This document shows positions 61,001-61,823 of a stretch of 64,000 bases of DNA, piece after piece. Each line of letters begins with the position of its first letter. Position 1 is the first letter of the stretch. A program made the translations under genes and the position numbers. This stretch comes from Ancistrus triradiatus (lineage: Eukaryota > Chordata > Actinopteri > Siluriformes > Loricariidae), in NCBI GenBank assembly GCA_025084515.1, contig JAJAGP010000333.1:397655-461654 (forward strand). Direction: 5' to 3'. The notes under the pieces are model-generated. The model ran no database searches. It had not been told where the DNA came from and saw only the letters and a list, made by a program, of their open reading frames with translations.

Positions 61001-61602
61001 GAAACCACCCCCCAGTCAGCCTGAGCAGGGGTGAGTAGGGAAACATGGGGGAAAACTAAACAAATGACTAAATTAAAAATAAACGTAAAATGTTTACAGT
61101 ATACAGTGTTTTTTGGCCAAGAACAGATTCATTTCCAGTTTCCTGAGGGGCTTATTATAGGACAACCCTATTTTGATAAAAGGGCGGTGAAAATGATGAA
61201 AATCCATGTGAATTTCCTAAAAACCAGTCATTAATAATACCAGCCAAAAGAACAAAGAAATGTTGATGCGCTCACCTGGCCTGCCGCTTCAGTCAGCCCA
61301 CAAAGCGCTTTGGATGCCACACCCAACACTCTTCCCCGAAATGCTGGCACCACATCTCCCGTTTTACAAGTGCCTGAGAGATACCTGCCATGGCCTCTCC
61401 TAGCACCTGAATACACACACATCAAAGAATATTCTGGAACCATTCTTAAATAACAATAACCATACTCTTGCTTAGTGTGAATGGCAGCCATGTAATAAGA
61501 GGTCTTTACCTTGGAGTTCTCCATAACACTCTCAATGCAGTCAAAATATGAGAGAATCACTGAACTGGTTCATTTCGGATTGTCTAGCATTCCTCTGACC
61601 GC
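4073..61602 (-). CDS. tln2: talin-2, C-terminal half (26 exons, 5' end outside window)
   Basis: Talin is a large cytoskeletal adaptor that couples integrin beta tails to actin and, under force, exposes vinculin-binding helices at adhesions. The exons listed separately below join in phase across 25 introns and read continuously into the known vertebrate talin order: end of rod bundle R7 (with inserted R8), R9, R10, R11, R12, R13 (actin-binding site 3) and the dimerisation helix. By alignment from memory with the human protein they correspond to about residue 1372 to the end (~1,170 residues). All readable junctions are GT..AG. Talin-2 rather than talin-1 is indicated by the KADDD acidic stretch followed by VVVKT before VGGIAQ, by ECTTGYIDLLEHVLL, and by the miR-190a hairpin in an intron. 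Teleosts have tln2a and tln2b; I cannot tell which this is. Five exons contain single-base indels, probably sequence errors. The FERM head, promoter and start codon are beyond the right end. Confidence 0.96.
4368..4560. mobile_element. left arm of a foldback DNA transposon
   Basis: Begins tatacactcactggtcac and continues into ttattaggtacacc. It is the inverted counterpart of the arm ending near 7070, sharing for example the block tttgtagttctacaattaca in reverse complement. The two arms formed one palindromic non-autonomous element, now separated by a LINE. A second copy is at 59915-60530. Confidence 0.75.
4561..6520 (+). mobile_element. L2/CR1-type LINE, 3' part, inserted in the foldback element
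   Basis: The plus strand first encodes the end of a LINE reverse transcriptase: DAEKLVHAFITSRLDYCNAL then INKLQLVQNAA, the usual C-terminal region of fish L2-type ORF2, degenerate after about 4760. The 3' end is typical too: gagtttttccttgccactgt, then gctttgagacaatg and agcgctatataaataaa, ending in a ctgacttgacttgacta tail at about 6520. Between lie a 31-base C run (5410-5440) and two diverged copies of the tcttcctagaactagg block (about 6234 and 6360). Confidence 0.8.
6521..7070. mobile_element. right arm of the foldback DNA transposon
   Basis: Contains gatggactacagtctgtaat and gtgcttctatactgtaattg, reverse complement of the left arm, and ends gtgtacctaacaaagtgccg. Internal inverted blocks (cagcactgcagtgacactg near 6537 against cgtcagtgttactgaag near 6823) add to the palindromic character. 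Confidence 0.75.
7555..7765 (+). repeat. tRNA-derived SINE
   Basis: Carries a Pol III A-box-like stretch (tagcctagtggttaagg) and B box (ggttcaaatccc), then the shared tail agtcgctctggataagggcg. It is a retroposed tRNA-like repeat and not a functional tRNA: there is no cloverleaf with an anticodon stem. Other copies are at 38262-38452 and 51290-51485 on the minus strand; fragments sit at about 7483-7520 and 7757-7825. Confidence 0.8.
7830..8740. other. unassigned intron sequence
   Basis: Last talin-2 intron. I see no exon, RNA gene or recognisable repeat here. Confidence 0.4.
8745..8970 (+). mobile_element. Tc1-like transposase fragment
   Basis: One frame reads SQDTFCNIVKSCWDNMANQ followed by MFHKLGES, the C-terminal end of a Tc1-type transposase. 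The same segment (NSVKSCWDNMDHQGLHKL) occurs on the minus strand at 44745-45015, so these are two truncated copies of one family. Confidence 0.65.
9259..9319. repeat. near-perfect inverted repeat (hairpin)
   Basis: gatccttaactgtc at 9260-9273 is repeated inverted as gacagttaaggatc at 9304-9317. The inner flanks ggtttc/gaaacc extend the stem around a short loop. The stem is about 25 bp with a small bulge. No transposon ends or known intronic miRNA match it in my memory. Confidence 0.7.
9400..9480 (+). mobile_element. small LINE fragment
   Basis: agactggattactgtaatgg encodes the DYCN-type motif of fish L2-like reverse transcriptases, but only about 80 bases are left. Confidence 0.4.
9483..10260 (+). 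mobile_element. hAT transposon relic
   Basis: The left end is taGAGGTGTGtGATttgtg, a hAT-like terminus. On the plus strand near 10034-10170 a frame reads PIQAAERNGFKQLLNTLDPK, which resembles the hAT transposase segment after the BED zinc finger. Frames are broken. A related copy in opposite orientation lies at 30530-31194. Confidence 0.65.
10338..10911. mobile_element. pogo-like (Tc1/mariner superfamily) deletion derivative, copy 1
   Basis: Inverted ends ccgtatttttcggaccataa and cccgaaaaatacgg, each flanked by TA (10336-10337, 10912-10913). It is about 574 bp. It matches the element at 28144-28728 along its length, with several one-base differences. See that entry for the transposase remnant. 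Confidence 0.8.
10914..11611. other. unassigned AT-rich intron sequence
   Basis: Part of the last talin-2 intron up to the donor site of the penultimate exon. I see nothing recognisable. Confidence 0.4.
11612..11741 (-). CDS. tln2: talin-2 penultimate exon, frame broken by indels
   Basis: The minus strand contains aatgcggtgaag..gcatcagataacctggt, the segment around the last R13 helix, then KADDD / VVVKT-like coding and GGIAQ, ending at donor gttaag. One-base insertions (near 11726 and 11716) and deletions (in the KAAF, acidic and VGGIA segments) scatter the frame. The acidic KADDD run is a talin-2 trait. The upper boundary is approximate because the acceptor region is itself garbled. Confidence 0.85.
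11916..12089 (-). CDS. tln2: talin-2 exon (R13), frame broken by indels
   Basis: Acceptor tccttgcag and donor gtacac are intact. In pieces it reads ARM, then ANASSAEGHASEEKLISSAK, QVAAST, and finally DSEAMR. Single bases are missing after ARM, in the AATSSLCEA segment and in the AQLLVACK segment, giving false stop codons. The order fits rod bundle R13, the C-terminal actin-binding site. Confidence 0.88.
12090..12533. other. short talin-2 intron
   Basis: AT-rich, no repeat or RNA recognised. Confidence 0.4.
12534..12596 (-). CDS. tln2: talin-2 exon (R13)
   Basis: 63 bp, 21 codons from VGSVPANAVDDG to QWSQGLISA, between acceptor ctag and donor gtgagt. Clean frame, phase 0 at both ends. Confidence 0.96.
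12686..12811 (-). CDS. tln2: talin-2 exon (R13, vinculin-binding helix)
   Basis: 126 bp, 42 codons, starting QADESLDFEEQILEAAKS and ending QRELVAQGK. The helix ILEAAKSIAAATSALVK matches the known vinculin-binding helix of R13. The KSASAAQ variant resembles talin-2 more than talin-1. Confidence 0.96.
12812..13240. other. intron between talin-2 exons, upstream part
   Basis: No repeat recognised. It lies on the 3' side of the miR-190a hairpin in the sense of transcription. Confidence 0.4.
13241..13320 (-). ncRNA. mir190a: miR-190a precursor hairpin
   Basis: On the minus strand the 5' arm (13290-13311, seed GAUAUGU) is identical, as I recall it, to vertebrate miR-190a-5p. The 3' arm (13254-13274) is identical to miR-190a-3p. 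The two arms pair around a loop of about 15 bases (ttgttattcagtccaa), and the lower stem GGC/CTGT pairs with ACAG/GCC. miR-190a lies in an intron of TLN2 in mammals. Here it sits in the same transcriptional orientation inside the talin-2 intron between 12811 and 15339, so it is likely processed from the host transcript. Confidence 0.97.
13321..15338. other. rest of the miR-190a host intron
   Basis: Mostly unassigned. A degenerate SINE-like stretch lies at about 14520-14690 (cttaaggtagtgg .. aagcaaggcacttaac .. gataaggacacctgtaaatg). No other gene seen. Confidence 0.45.
15339..15463 (-). CDS. tln2: talin-2 exon (end of R12 to R13)
   Basis: 125 bp. The first G codon is split with the previous exon (AAAG | GC). 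Reads SEWVDPEDPTVIAETELLG and ends KLEQLQPRAKPK. It includes the linker between R12 and R13. Acceptor ctag, donor gtatgc. Confidence 0.97.
15464..16539. other. unassigned intron sequence
   Basis: AT-rich talin-2 intron; nothing recognisable. Confidence 0.4.
16540..17612 (-). mobile_element. degenerate Tc1-like transposon
   Basis: On the minus strand the left end is ttgacaaaaaataaagcacc. A transposase frame near the other end reads IEHLWDQLGHQLWQP, VQDLQAQLQHLWANVLQE, the region after the third catalytic acidic residue in Tc1-type proteins. Upstream frames (CGNVVPLIEGLPTAFFSK and others) are broken by frameshifts. This lineage differs from the other Tc1 copies here. Confidence 0.7.
17613..18791. 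other. unassigned intron sequence
   Basis: No exon or clear repeat recognised between the two Tc1-like elements. Confidence 0.4.
18794..20228 (+). mobile_element. Tc1 transposon, family A, copy 1
   Basis: The long terminal inverted repeats begin cagtgggacaaaaaagtatt and end actttttttgccccact, with TA on the left. The transposase starts at 19142 (MTKTKELSKDTRKKIVDLHQ) and is broken soon after. Recognisable blocks are MNKSTVGAIVRKWKTYKSID (helix-turn-helix), WSDETKIELFGKNS (first D), GWVFQHDNDPKHTAR (second D) and WPSQSPDLNPIENL (third acidic residue). Frameshifts and a deletion between HTARAT and EWPSQ leave it inactive. Copies of the family are at 39183-40078, 43088-44702, 48409-49477 and 61824-63508. 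Confidence 0.93.
20534..20639 (-). CDS. tln2: talin-2 exon (R12)
   Basis: 106 bp, acceptor ccatttcag, donor gtgaac. Reads VLQKPTAEHRQQLAALSKKV and ends TELIQTAEAMK plus one base. It is part of the R12 helical bundle in the integrin-binding site 2 region. Clean frame. Confidence 0.97.
20870..21632 (-). mobile_element. DNA transposon fragment with 'tacagtgta' end
   Basis: Runs to actttgtccatacagtgta-like sequence at about 21615-21632. The internal text (ccagactcatccatcaaactgccagat .. catggaaagtcatgcc..) matches a repeat common in fish DNA whose superfamily I do not recall. It is truncated at the low end. A similar terminus (actatagagacaaaagtttg) occurs alone at 36000. Confidence 0.5.
21992..22099 (-). 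CDS. tln2: talin-2 exon (R12)
   Basis: 108 bp, 36 codons. Starts QAAFHQEVPEDV and ends YGLECTTGYIDLLEHVLL. The ECTxGYxDLLEHVL pattern is closer to talin-2 than to talin-1 (ECANGYLELL). Donor gtgcgt. Confidence 0.96.
22478..22663 (-). CDS. tln2: talin-2 exon (R12)
   Basis: 186 bp, 62 codons, from VFQSKDTPEKCATPEELIRM through TKGITVATAKAVAAGNSGQQ to ISDMLFTCK. Clean frame. A GA-rich microsatellite (about 22445-22465) follows the donor site. Confidence 0.97.
22664..23487. other. unassigned intron sequence
   Basis: No repeat or RNA recognised. Confidence 0.4.
23490..23860. mobile_element. Tc1-type MITE with TA duplication
   Basis: The left end cagtacttttcaaaagtctt aggccacc is inverted at the right as ggtggcctgagacctttgta gagtactg. 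TA flanks both sides (23488-23489, 23861-23862). It is 371 bp with no intact transposase. Relatives at 45179-47067 and 57833-58698 each carry a nested LINE. Confidence 0.75.
23863..24515. other. unassigned intron sequence
   Basis: Nothing recognisable apart from the approach to the microsatellite block. Confidence 0.4.
24516..25512. repeat. 1-kb compound microsatellite block
   Basis: Successive tracts of (AT)n, (GT)n, (AT)n, (GA)n, CA-, CAGA- and GATA-type repeats, a purine-rich GA/GACA stretch (about 24630-25200), further (AT)n, then (TATG)n-type repeats and a G run at 25499-25511. The apparent long reading frames across it are simple-sequence artefacts. It lies in the intron between the talin-2 exons at 22478 and 25822. 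Confidence 0.95.
25822..25938 (-). CDS. tln2: talin-2 exon (R11-R12)
   Basis: 117 bp, 39 codons: VMVTNVTSLLKTVKAVEDEA to ATIEFIKQELT. It spans the R11/R12 boundary. Acceptor after a GA repeat (ctcttcag), donor gtatgt. Confidence 0.97.
26293..27150 (+). mobile_element. Tc1 transposon, family B, internally deleted copy
   Basis: Left end cagtggtgcttgaaagtatg preceded by TA. The terminal inverted repeat block (gatccaatattacatattca) and a transposase start-like region at about 26615 are present, but most of the catalytic region is lost. Only the block encoding KHFWHSN-like residue remnants and the distal repeat (about 27030-27150) remain. Other copies are at 36134-37504 and 52767-53702. Confidence 0.75.
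27230..27360 (+). repeat. SINE fragment
   Basis: Contains ttgagcaaaaccttcaatcc .. gctcttgataagggcacctg, the 3' half of the same kind of tRNA-derived SINE, degenerate. Confidence 0.5.
27361..28140. other. unassigned AT-rich intron sequence
   Basis: No gene or clear repeat recognised. Confidence 0.4.
28144..28728 (+). mobile_element. pogo-like deletion derivative, copy 2, with HTH remnant
   Basis: Starts ccgtatttttcggaccataa after TA and ends ttccggaaattatgg before TA. Around 28477-28545 the plus strand reads HRAAVREFNINESMV, resembling the N-terminal DNA-binding helix-turn-helix of pogo/Tigger-type transposases (xRAAxRxFxVxESMVRKW). The catalytic domain is absent. A duplicated internal block, cccggtgc..ctttatg, lies near the right end (about 28625 and 28700). 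Copy 1 is at 10338-10911. Confidence 0.75.
28731..29560. other. unassigned intron sequence
   Basis: Nothing recognisable. Confidence 0.4.
29560..29690. repeat. GA and CA microsatellites
   Basis: (GA)n at about 29562-29584 and (CA)n at about 29660-29690. Confidence 0.9.
29806..29931 (-). CDS. tln2: talin-2 exon (R11)
   Basis: 126 bp, 42 codons: VVLINAVRDVAKALAELIGA .. KPADDPSMYQLKSAAK. The DDPSMYQLK motif is talin-2-like. Clean frame; acceptor tttttacag, donor gtaaat. Confidence 0.97.
30530..31194 (-). mobile_element. hAT transposon relic, opposite orientation to 9483-10260
   Basis: The minus strand starts tagaggtgtgcgatatgtat at 31194 and later encodes a remnant like PIQVVERNGFKLLLNTSDP (30610-30690), matching the frame in the copy at 9483-10260. 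Frames are broken and a poly-A-like run lies at 30537-30555. Confidence 0.65.
31369..31552 (-). CDS. tln2: talin-2 exon (R11)
   Basis: 184 bp; the first base completes an Arg codon split with the previous exon. Reads ENILKTAKALVEDTKLLVAG .. KLAQAAQSSAKTITQL .. GSEDPETQ. Donor gtgtgt runs into a short CA/GT repeat. Confidence 0.97.
31553..32421. other. unassigned intron sequence
   Basis: No repeat or RNA recognised. Confidence 0.4.
32422..32588 (-). CDS. tln2: talin-2 exon (R10-R11)
   Basis: 167 bp: VSMVLSALQAGNKGTQACIT .. SGIIADLDTTIMFATAGTLN .. ESFADH plus two bases of Arg. The first residues complete the vinculin-binding helix at the end of R10 (VBS3 in mammals), and DLDTTIMF lies in R11. 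Clean frame. Confidence 0.97.
32871..34483 (+). mobile_element. Tc1 transposon, family C
   Basis: Left end cagtgctgtgaaaaagtgtt with TA before it; right end aaacactttttcacaccact. Transposase remnants on the plus strand start MPRSKEIQEQLRKKVIEIYQ (33251) and include TWVLQQDNDPKHSSK (second catalytic D, about 34000) and LEWPSQSPDLNAV. The start, middle and end lie in different frames, so the copy is dead, but nearly full length (1.6 kb). Confidence 0.9.
34765..35155. mobile_element. non-autonomous DNA element with cgatat..atcgg ends
   Basis: Starts near gattggccgatgcat and ends near taccgatataggatcggatc, with internal cgatatcaat / ccgatatcca blocks. This style of repeat is common in fish (hAT-like MITEs). 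Superfamily not certain. Confidence 0.5.
35160..36130. other. unassigned intron sequence
   Basis: Mostly unrecognised. A lone DNA-transposon end resembling that at 21632 lies at about 36000-36030 (actatagagacaaaagtttg). Confidence 0.4.
36134..37504 (-). mobile_element. Tc1 transposon, family B, near full-length
   Basis: Ends gtggtgcttgaatgtttatg and actttcaagcaccaccg, TA on the right (37505-37506). Minus-strand transposase blocks: YKWRKFKTIVTLPRSGRPTK (helix-turn-helix/AT-hook-like), YWNVLWTDETKIELFG (first D), RRWVMQQDNDPKHTSHSTK (second D) and LEWPSQ. The normal start region near 37200 and the tail after LEWPSQ are altered, and at least one frameshift separates the halves. It is the best preserved family B copy here. 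Confidence 0.9.
37890..38260 (+). mobile_element. L2-type LINE fragment
   Basis: Plus-strand frames contain a YTDDTQLC-like stretch, corresponding to the YADD catalytic motif of reverse transcriptase, and ADSEKLMHTFDTTRLDD near the end. Frames are broken. With 38460-38760 and 40080-40305 it appears to be part of one LINE interrupted by a SINE and a Tc1 element. Confidence 0.6.
38262..38452 (-). repeat. tRNA-derived SINE inside the LINE
   Basis: Inverse of the SINE at 7555-7765: acagcatttagcagacgccc, then ttgctcaaggacccaacagt, tgggatttgaacc (B box) and accagctaggctacca (A box). Confidence 0.8.
38460..38769 (+). mobile_element. L2-type LINE fragment, continued
   Basis: Encodes remnants such as KTEIIVISKRS and EVRNLRVIFDGQLAFE, the thumb-region segment of fish L2-like reverse transcriptases, then breaks off at a Tc1 end. 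Confidence 0.6.
38770..39182 (+). mobile_element. Tc1 transposon fragment, family D
   Basis: Begins with a degenerate terminal repeat (tttataagtttgcccact .. gtaggtttatttt) different from family A and jumps to a transposase piece, GGGNIIVWGCFSANGTRQ-like (about 39060-39120). Heavily deleted. It abuts a family A copy. Confidence 0.55.
39183..40078 (+). mobile_element. Tc1 transposon, family A, internally deleted
   Basis: Contains aatccaggaaatcacactgt, the helix-turn-helix region, MMRTVSKNPQTTQRDLMNYL, then a jump to SRSWSGLASL (the LEWPSQSP region in another frame) and the right terminal repeat ending near 40078. The first and second catalytic aspartate regions are missing. Confidence 0.8.
40080..40305 (+). 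mobile_element. LINE 3' end with (ATT)n tail
   Basis: cttgcttgtggaatgctcta corresponds to the SLWNALP-like end of fish LINE ORF2. It ends in an attattattattact tail at about 40295-40310. Probably the true 3' end of the LINE that starts near 37890. Confidence 0.55.
40310..41127. other. unassigned intron sequence
   Basis: End of the largest talin-2 intron in the window (32589-41127). Nothing recognisable in this last part. Confidence 0.4.
41128..41274 (-). CDS. tln2: talin-2 exon (R10)
   Basis: 147 bp, 49 codons: VGVQIKSRVQELGHGCIYLV .. SPTDSFTKRELIECARAVTE K. The end, TKRELIECARAVTEK, is the first part of the vinculin-binding helix completed by the next exon. Clean frame. Confidence 0.97.
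41275..41855. other. short talin-2 intron
   Basis: Contains a G run (about 41513-41521) and an A run (41681-41689); otherwise nothing recognised. Confidence 0.4.
41856..41977 (-). CDS. tln2: talin-2 exon (R10), two single-base insertions
   Basis: 122 bp where 120 are expected. Acceptor gtttcag and donor gtgggg are good. It reads MTKSVDVP, then one extra G shifts the frame; the shifted frame gives ELGGLASQVTVDYIQLAQQG. An extra A near 41876 precedes an ATAEPEE end. The insertion pair adds two bases, so the splice phase does not match unless they are errors. Confidence 0.9.
42129..42230 (-). CDS. tln2: talin-2 exon (R10)
   Basis: 102 bp, 34 codons: MDEGTPPEPDGTFVDYQTTM VKFSKAIAITAQEM. It follows the R9/R10 linker. 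DEGTPPEP is talin-2-like. Acceptor tactttag, donor gtgagt. Confidence 0.97.
42231..42893. other. unassigned intron sequence
   Basis: Nothing recognisable before the microsatellite. Confidence 0.4.
42894..43087. repeat. (TA)n/(CA)n microsatellite
   Basis: Alternating AT and AC tracts directly abutting the left end of a Tc1 copy. Confidence 0.95.
43088..44702 (-). mobile_element. Tc1 transposon, family A, near full-length
   Basis: The ends cagtggggccaaaaagtatc and actttttggccccactg carry terminal inverted repeats of about 200 bp, each holding the internal aatcacattgtaggattttt direct repeat. TA follows on the right; the left flank is the CA microsatellite. On the minus strand, transposase blocks include MRTVSKNPRTTRSYLMNDLQ, HVQAHLKFAREHMDDPEEDW, TKIELFGKNSTGGK and QSSRPQPHRKCVWRELK-like remains of the final block. 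Frameshifts make it inactive. Confidence 0.92.
44745..45015 (-). mobile_element. Tc1-like transposase C-terminal fragment
   Basis: The minus strand reads WGHLKAKCAVTSEEALWNSV KSCWDNMDHQGLHKL, the sequence following the last catalytic residue in a Tc1 lineage, with the upstream part LKTKGAQGMLTAMEFSPQSQ. Same family as 8745-8970. Confidence 0.7.
45179..45600. mobile_element. left part of a Tc1-type MITE, split by a LINE
   Basis: agtattgtgccaaagtcaca and the following acattagattagata resemble the terminal block of the element at 23490-23860. The matching right end, ggcctaatacttttgcacat tactg, is at 47043-47067, on the far side of a LINE. Confidence 0.65.
45604..47020 (-). mobile_element. LINE (L2/Rex-type), 5'-truncated, reverse transcriptase relic
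   Basis: The 3' end on the minus strand is gggatcaataaagtatctat followed by a GATA-type tail at 45602-45625. Minus-strand frames give NKPWITSNVKDLLNQKKRAF (about 46840), RELRRLRPGKAAGPDKVCPT (about 46400), ELNDYRPVTLTSHVMKAIER and VRVMFFDFSSAFNTIQPHLL (about 46000). The FFDFSSAFNT segment holds the first catalytic Asp of reverse transcriptase. The frames are separated by shifts and the YADD motif is missing, with a poly-A/T run at about 45880-45907. An internal deletion is likely. Confidence 0.85.
47021..47067. mobile_element. right end of the split MITE
   Basis: Ends cattactg followed by TA at 47068-47069; counterpart of the sequence at 45179-45600. Confidence 0.6.
47070..47894. other. unassigned intron sequence
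   Basis: No gene or clear repeat recognised. Confidence 0.4.
47895..48041 (-). CDS. tln2: talin-2 exon (R9)
   Basis: 147 bp, 49 codons: AAHTHDAIAEATQLMKEAVD DIMVTLNEAASEGGMV .. ESIAEAMGR. End of bundle R9, which packs against the FERM F3 domain in autoinhibited talin. Clean frame; acceptor ttctttcag, donor gtaggt. Confidence 0.97.
48409..49477 (-). mobile_element. Tc1 transposon, family A, internally deleted
   Basis: Ends cagtggggcaaaaaaagtat and acttttttgccccactg with TA on both sides (48407-48408, 49478-49479). The N-terminal half of the transposase is recognisable on the minus strand (RTARKNPRTTRRDLMNDLQR, LKFAREHMDDPEENWKNIMW). The left part jumps from the terminal repeat to the SMMFG-type region, so the second Asp and C-terminal end are lost. 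Confidence 0.9.
49496..49960 (-). mobile_element. Tc1-like fragment, another lineage
   Basis: The minus strand reads MDWPPQSPDLNPIENLWDVL EKILRSGPNLPSSIQ, the region around the third catalytic residue (the E of PIENLW) of a Tc1 transposase. Only the C-terminal third is present. Confidence 0.75.
50089..50259 (-). CDS. tln2: talin-2 exon (R9)
   Basis: 171 bp, 57 codons: VSQLASYFEPLIVASVGLAS .. QQQMNILDQTKTLAESSLQM LYAAKEGGGNPK. Clean frame. Confidence 0.97.
50473..50574 (-). CDS. tln2: talin-2 exon (R9)
   Basis: 102 bp, 34 codons: AVQEQVTTAVQEIGHLIEPI STAARGEAAQLGHK. Clean frame; acceptor ctctgcag, donor gtgaag. Confidence 0.97.
50575..51289. other. unassigned intron sequence
   Basis: Nothing recognisable. 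Confidence 0.4.
51290..51485 (-). repeat. tRNA-derived SINE
   Basis: ttagcagacgcccttaacca, then gtgggttaaggggcttgctc, gggatttgaaccc (B box) and taaccgctaggcta (A box): a minus-strand copy of the SINE at 7555-7765. Confidence 0.8.
51647..51779 (-). CDS. tln2: talin-2 exon (R9)
   Basis: 133 bp; the first base completes the Arg codon begun in the previous exon. DKAPGQRECDHSIDSINKFI RDIEQASLAAVGQSLPCRDD ISLE. Start of R9. Donor gtgcca. Confidence 0.97.
51780..52765. other. unassigned intron sequence
   Basis: No gene, RNA or clear repeat recognised. Confidence 0.4.
52767..53702 (+). mobile_element. Tc1 transposon, family B, internally deleted
   Basis: Left end cagtggtatttcagtgggca and right end ttcacaaacatttaagtataactg, TA on both sides. 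The transposase start is clear at 53121 (MARTKEISEDLRKRVVDAHQ, FGLHQSTVRQIVYKWRKFKS), then a frameshift near 53310. The catalytic core is deleted; only NNGVHGRV-like remains persist. Confidence 0.88.
53705..54398. other. unassigned intron sequence
   Basis: Nothing recognisable. Confidence 0.4.
54399..54580 (-). CDS. tln2: talin-2 exon (R7 distal part)
   Basis: 182 bp: GSAAQEPILRSARSMLDSST .. SLVINPKDPPTWSVLAGHSR TVSDSIKGLITAI plus two bases of Arg. The NPKDPPTWSVLAGHS motif is highly conserved in talins. Acceptor cccctag, donor gtttgt. Confidence 0.97.
54715..54860. repeat. short interspersed repeat
   Basis: Contains gcatgtctttggactgtggg aggaaact and acatgcaaactccacatagg, a block found in many vertebrate repeats. 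Family not named with confidence. Confidence 0.55.
55005..55539. mobile_element. hAT-type MITE with 8-bp target duplication
   Basis: Ends taggagtgtaac and gttacacctcta are inverted copies. They are flanked by cccagagg (54997-55004) and cccagagc (55540-55547), an 8-bp duplication with one mismatch, as expected for hAT elements. 535 bp, AT-rich, no transposase. Confidence 0.85.
55548..56240 (-). mobile_element. unclassified interspersed repeat (DNA-transposon-like)
   Basis: Text such as gattcatcagactaggcctg, caagacaaggtgttctgaca and ccacatgaatcagtcgctgg resembles the style of a repeated fish element encoded on the minus strand, but I cannot assign a superfamily or ends. Confidence 0.35.
56241..57413. 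other. unassigned intron sequence
   Basis: AT-rich, no gene or clear repeat recognised. Confidence 0.4.
57414..57554 (-). CDS. tln2: talin-2 exon (R8-R7)
   Basis: 141 bp, 47 codons: ALDGDFSDENRERCRVATTP .. LATFASNPEFASVPAQISSE. It covers the end of the inserted bundle R8 and the return into R7. Only 93 bp separate it from the next exon upstream. Confidence 0.97.
57648..57809 (-). CDS. tln2: talin-2 exon (R8)
   Basis: 162 bp, 54 codons: VLSAATIVAKHTSALCNACR .. RRHFVQSAKEVANTTANLVK TIK. Core of R8, the bundle that binds LD-motif proteins in mammals. Clean frame; acceptor ttccatag, donor gtgagc. Confidence 0.97.
57833..57892. mobile_element. left part of a Tc1-type MITE, split by an RTE LINE
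   Basis: cactactgtgcaaaagtcat after TA; the counterpart right end, gacttttgcacagtacta followed by TA, is at 58681-58700. Same family as 23490-23860. Confidence 0.65.
57893..58375 (-). mobile_element. RTE-type LINE 3' end
   Basis: The minus strand encodes LGDKIREGRLRWFGHVQRRE then GRRMLEMELPGKRRRGRPKR and VEDRVRWKRLTCCGDP, the characteristic C-terminus of RTE-clade ORF2, with one frameshift between the first two blocks. Only the last ~150 residues are present. Confidence 0.8.
58376..58698. mobile_element. right part of the split MITE
   Basis: Includes ggtcaacttggcatcccgat and the terminal block ending gcacagtacta before TA (58699-58700). Confidence 0.65.
58722..58865 (-). CDS. tln2: talin-2 exon (R7-R8)
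   Basis: 144 bp, 48 codons: ASYLVGVSDPNSQSGHQGLV DPIQFAKANHAIQMACQSLV DPASSPSQ. The VGVSDPNSQ motif marks the R7-to-R8 crossing. Clean frame; acceptor tctgtag, donor gttgct. Confidence 0.97.
58973..59163. mobile_element. piggyBac-type MITE flanked by TTAA
   Basis: Starts ccctttcagtcctg and ends caggactgaaaggg, perfect 14-bp inverted ends. TTAA lies immediately outside on both sides (58969-58972, 59164-59167), the hallmark of piggyBac insertion. 191 bp, non-coding. Confidence 0.85.
59168..59914. other. unassigned intron sequence
   Basis: Nothing recognisable. Confidence 0.4.
59915..60530. mobile_element. foldback DNA transposon, second copy
   Basis: The left arm (cagactgtagtccatctgt near 60011) is inverted in the right arm (gatggactacagtctgcaat near 60404), with other paired blocks (gcactttgtag / aaagtgcttct). 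The loop carries ttcagtccagc. Same family as 4368-4560 plus 6521-7070. Confidence 0.75.
60531..61275. other. unassigned intron sequence
   Basis: Nothing recognised. An A run lies at 60541-60550. Confidence 0.35.
61276..61406 (-). CDS. tln2: talin-2 exon (R7), frame broken by indels
   Basis: 131 bp. Acceptor tattcag and donor gtgagc are good. It begins VLGEAMAGISQ; the Gly of VLGEAM corresponds to the KANK-binding glycine of R7. It ends GVASKALCGLTEAAGQ, but in a different frame. At least two or three single-base changes lie between, including likely extra G bases near 61318-61328. Confidence 0.9.
61510..61602 (-). CDS. tln2: talin-2 exon (R7), three single-base insertions
   Basis: 93 bp where 90 are expected. 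Begins AVRGMLDNP and ends LSYFDCIESVMENSK. Between them an extra A (in gaaatg), an extra T (in agttcag) and an extra T (in gattctc) give a false stop and then restore the frame. This is the most 5' talin exon in the window. Confidence 0.9.
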
Positions 61603-61689
61603 CTGGAGAAAGAGTGCGTGTTAGAGTGACTAGACATATGGAGCACAGATCCATTTTAAGCAGTCACACATGTAACATCTAACTTTCCA

Positions 61690-61821
61690 CAAAAATCCAA
61701 AAAGTTGGGATGGTATGGAAAATGAAAATAAAAAAAACCAAAAATAAAAAACCCAGCAATGTTCTTTAACAATTACTTTGACACTTTTGTTTAATTGCAG
61801 ACAGTATGAAACCCCAAAATA
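61690..61821 (+). mobile_element. IS630/Tc1-mariner-type element, left part (split)
   Basis: aaaaagttgggatggtatgg and the following gacagtatgaaaccccaaaa resemble the left end of the element at 615-1895. A family A Tc1 copy then interrupts it; it resumes at 63511. Confidence 0.7.
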
Positions 61822-61823
61822 CA

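Noticed and set aside
4073..61602. Talin-1 as the identity
   Set aside because: Exon-level residues (KADDD, VVVKT, ECTTGY, DEGTPPEP) and the intronic miR-190a fit talin-2 better.
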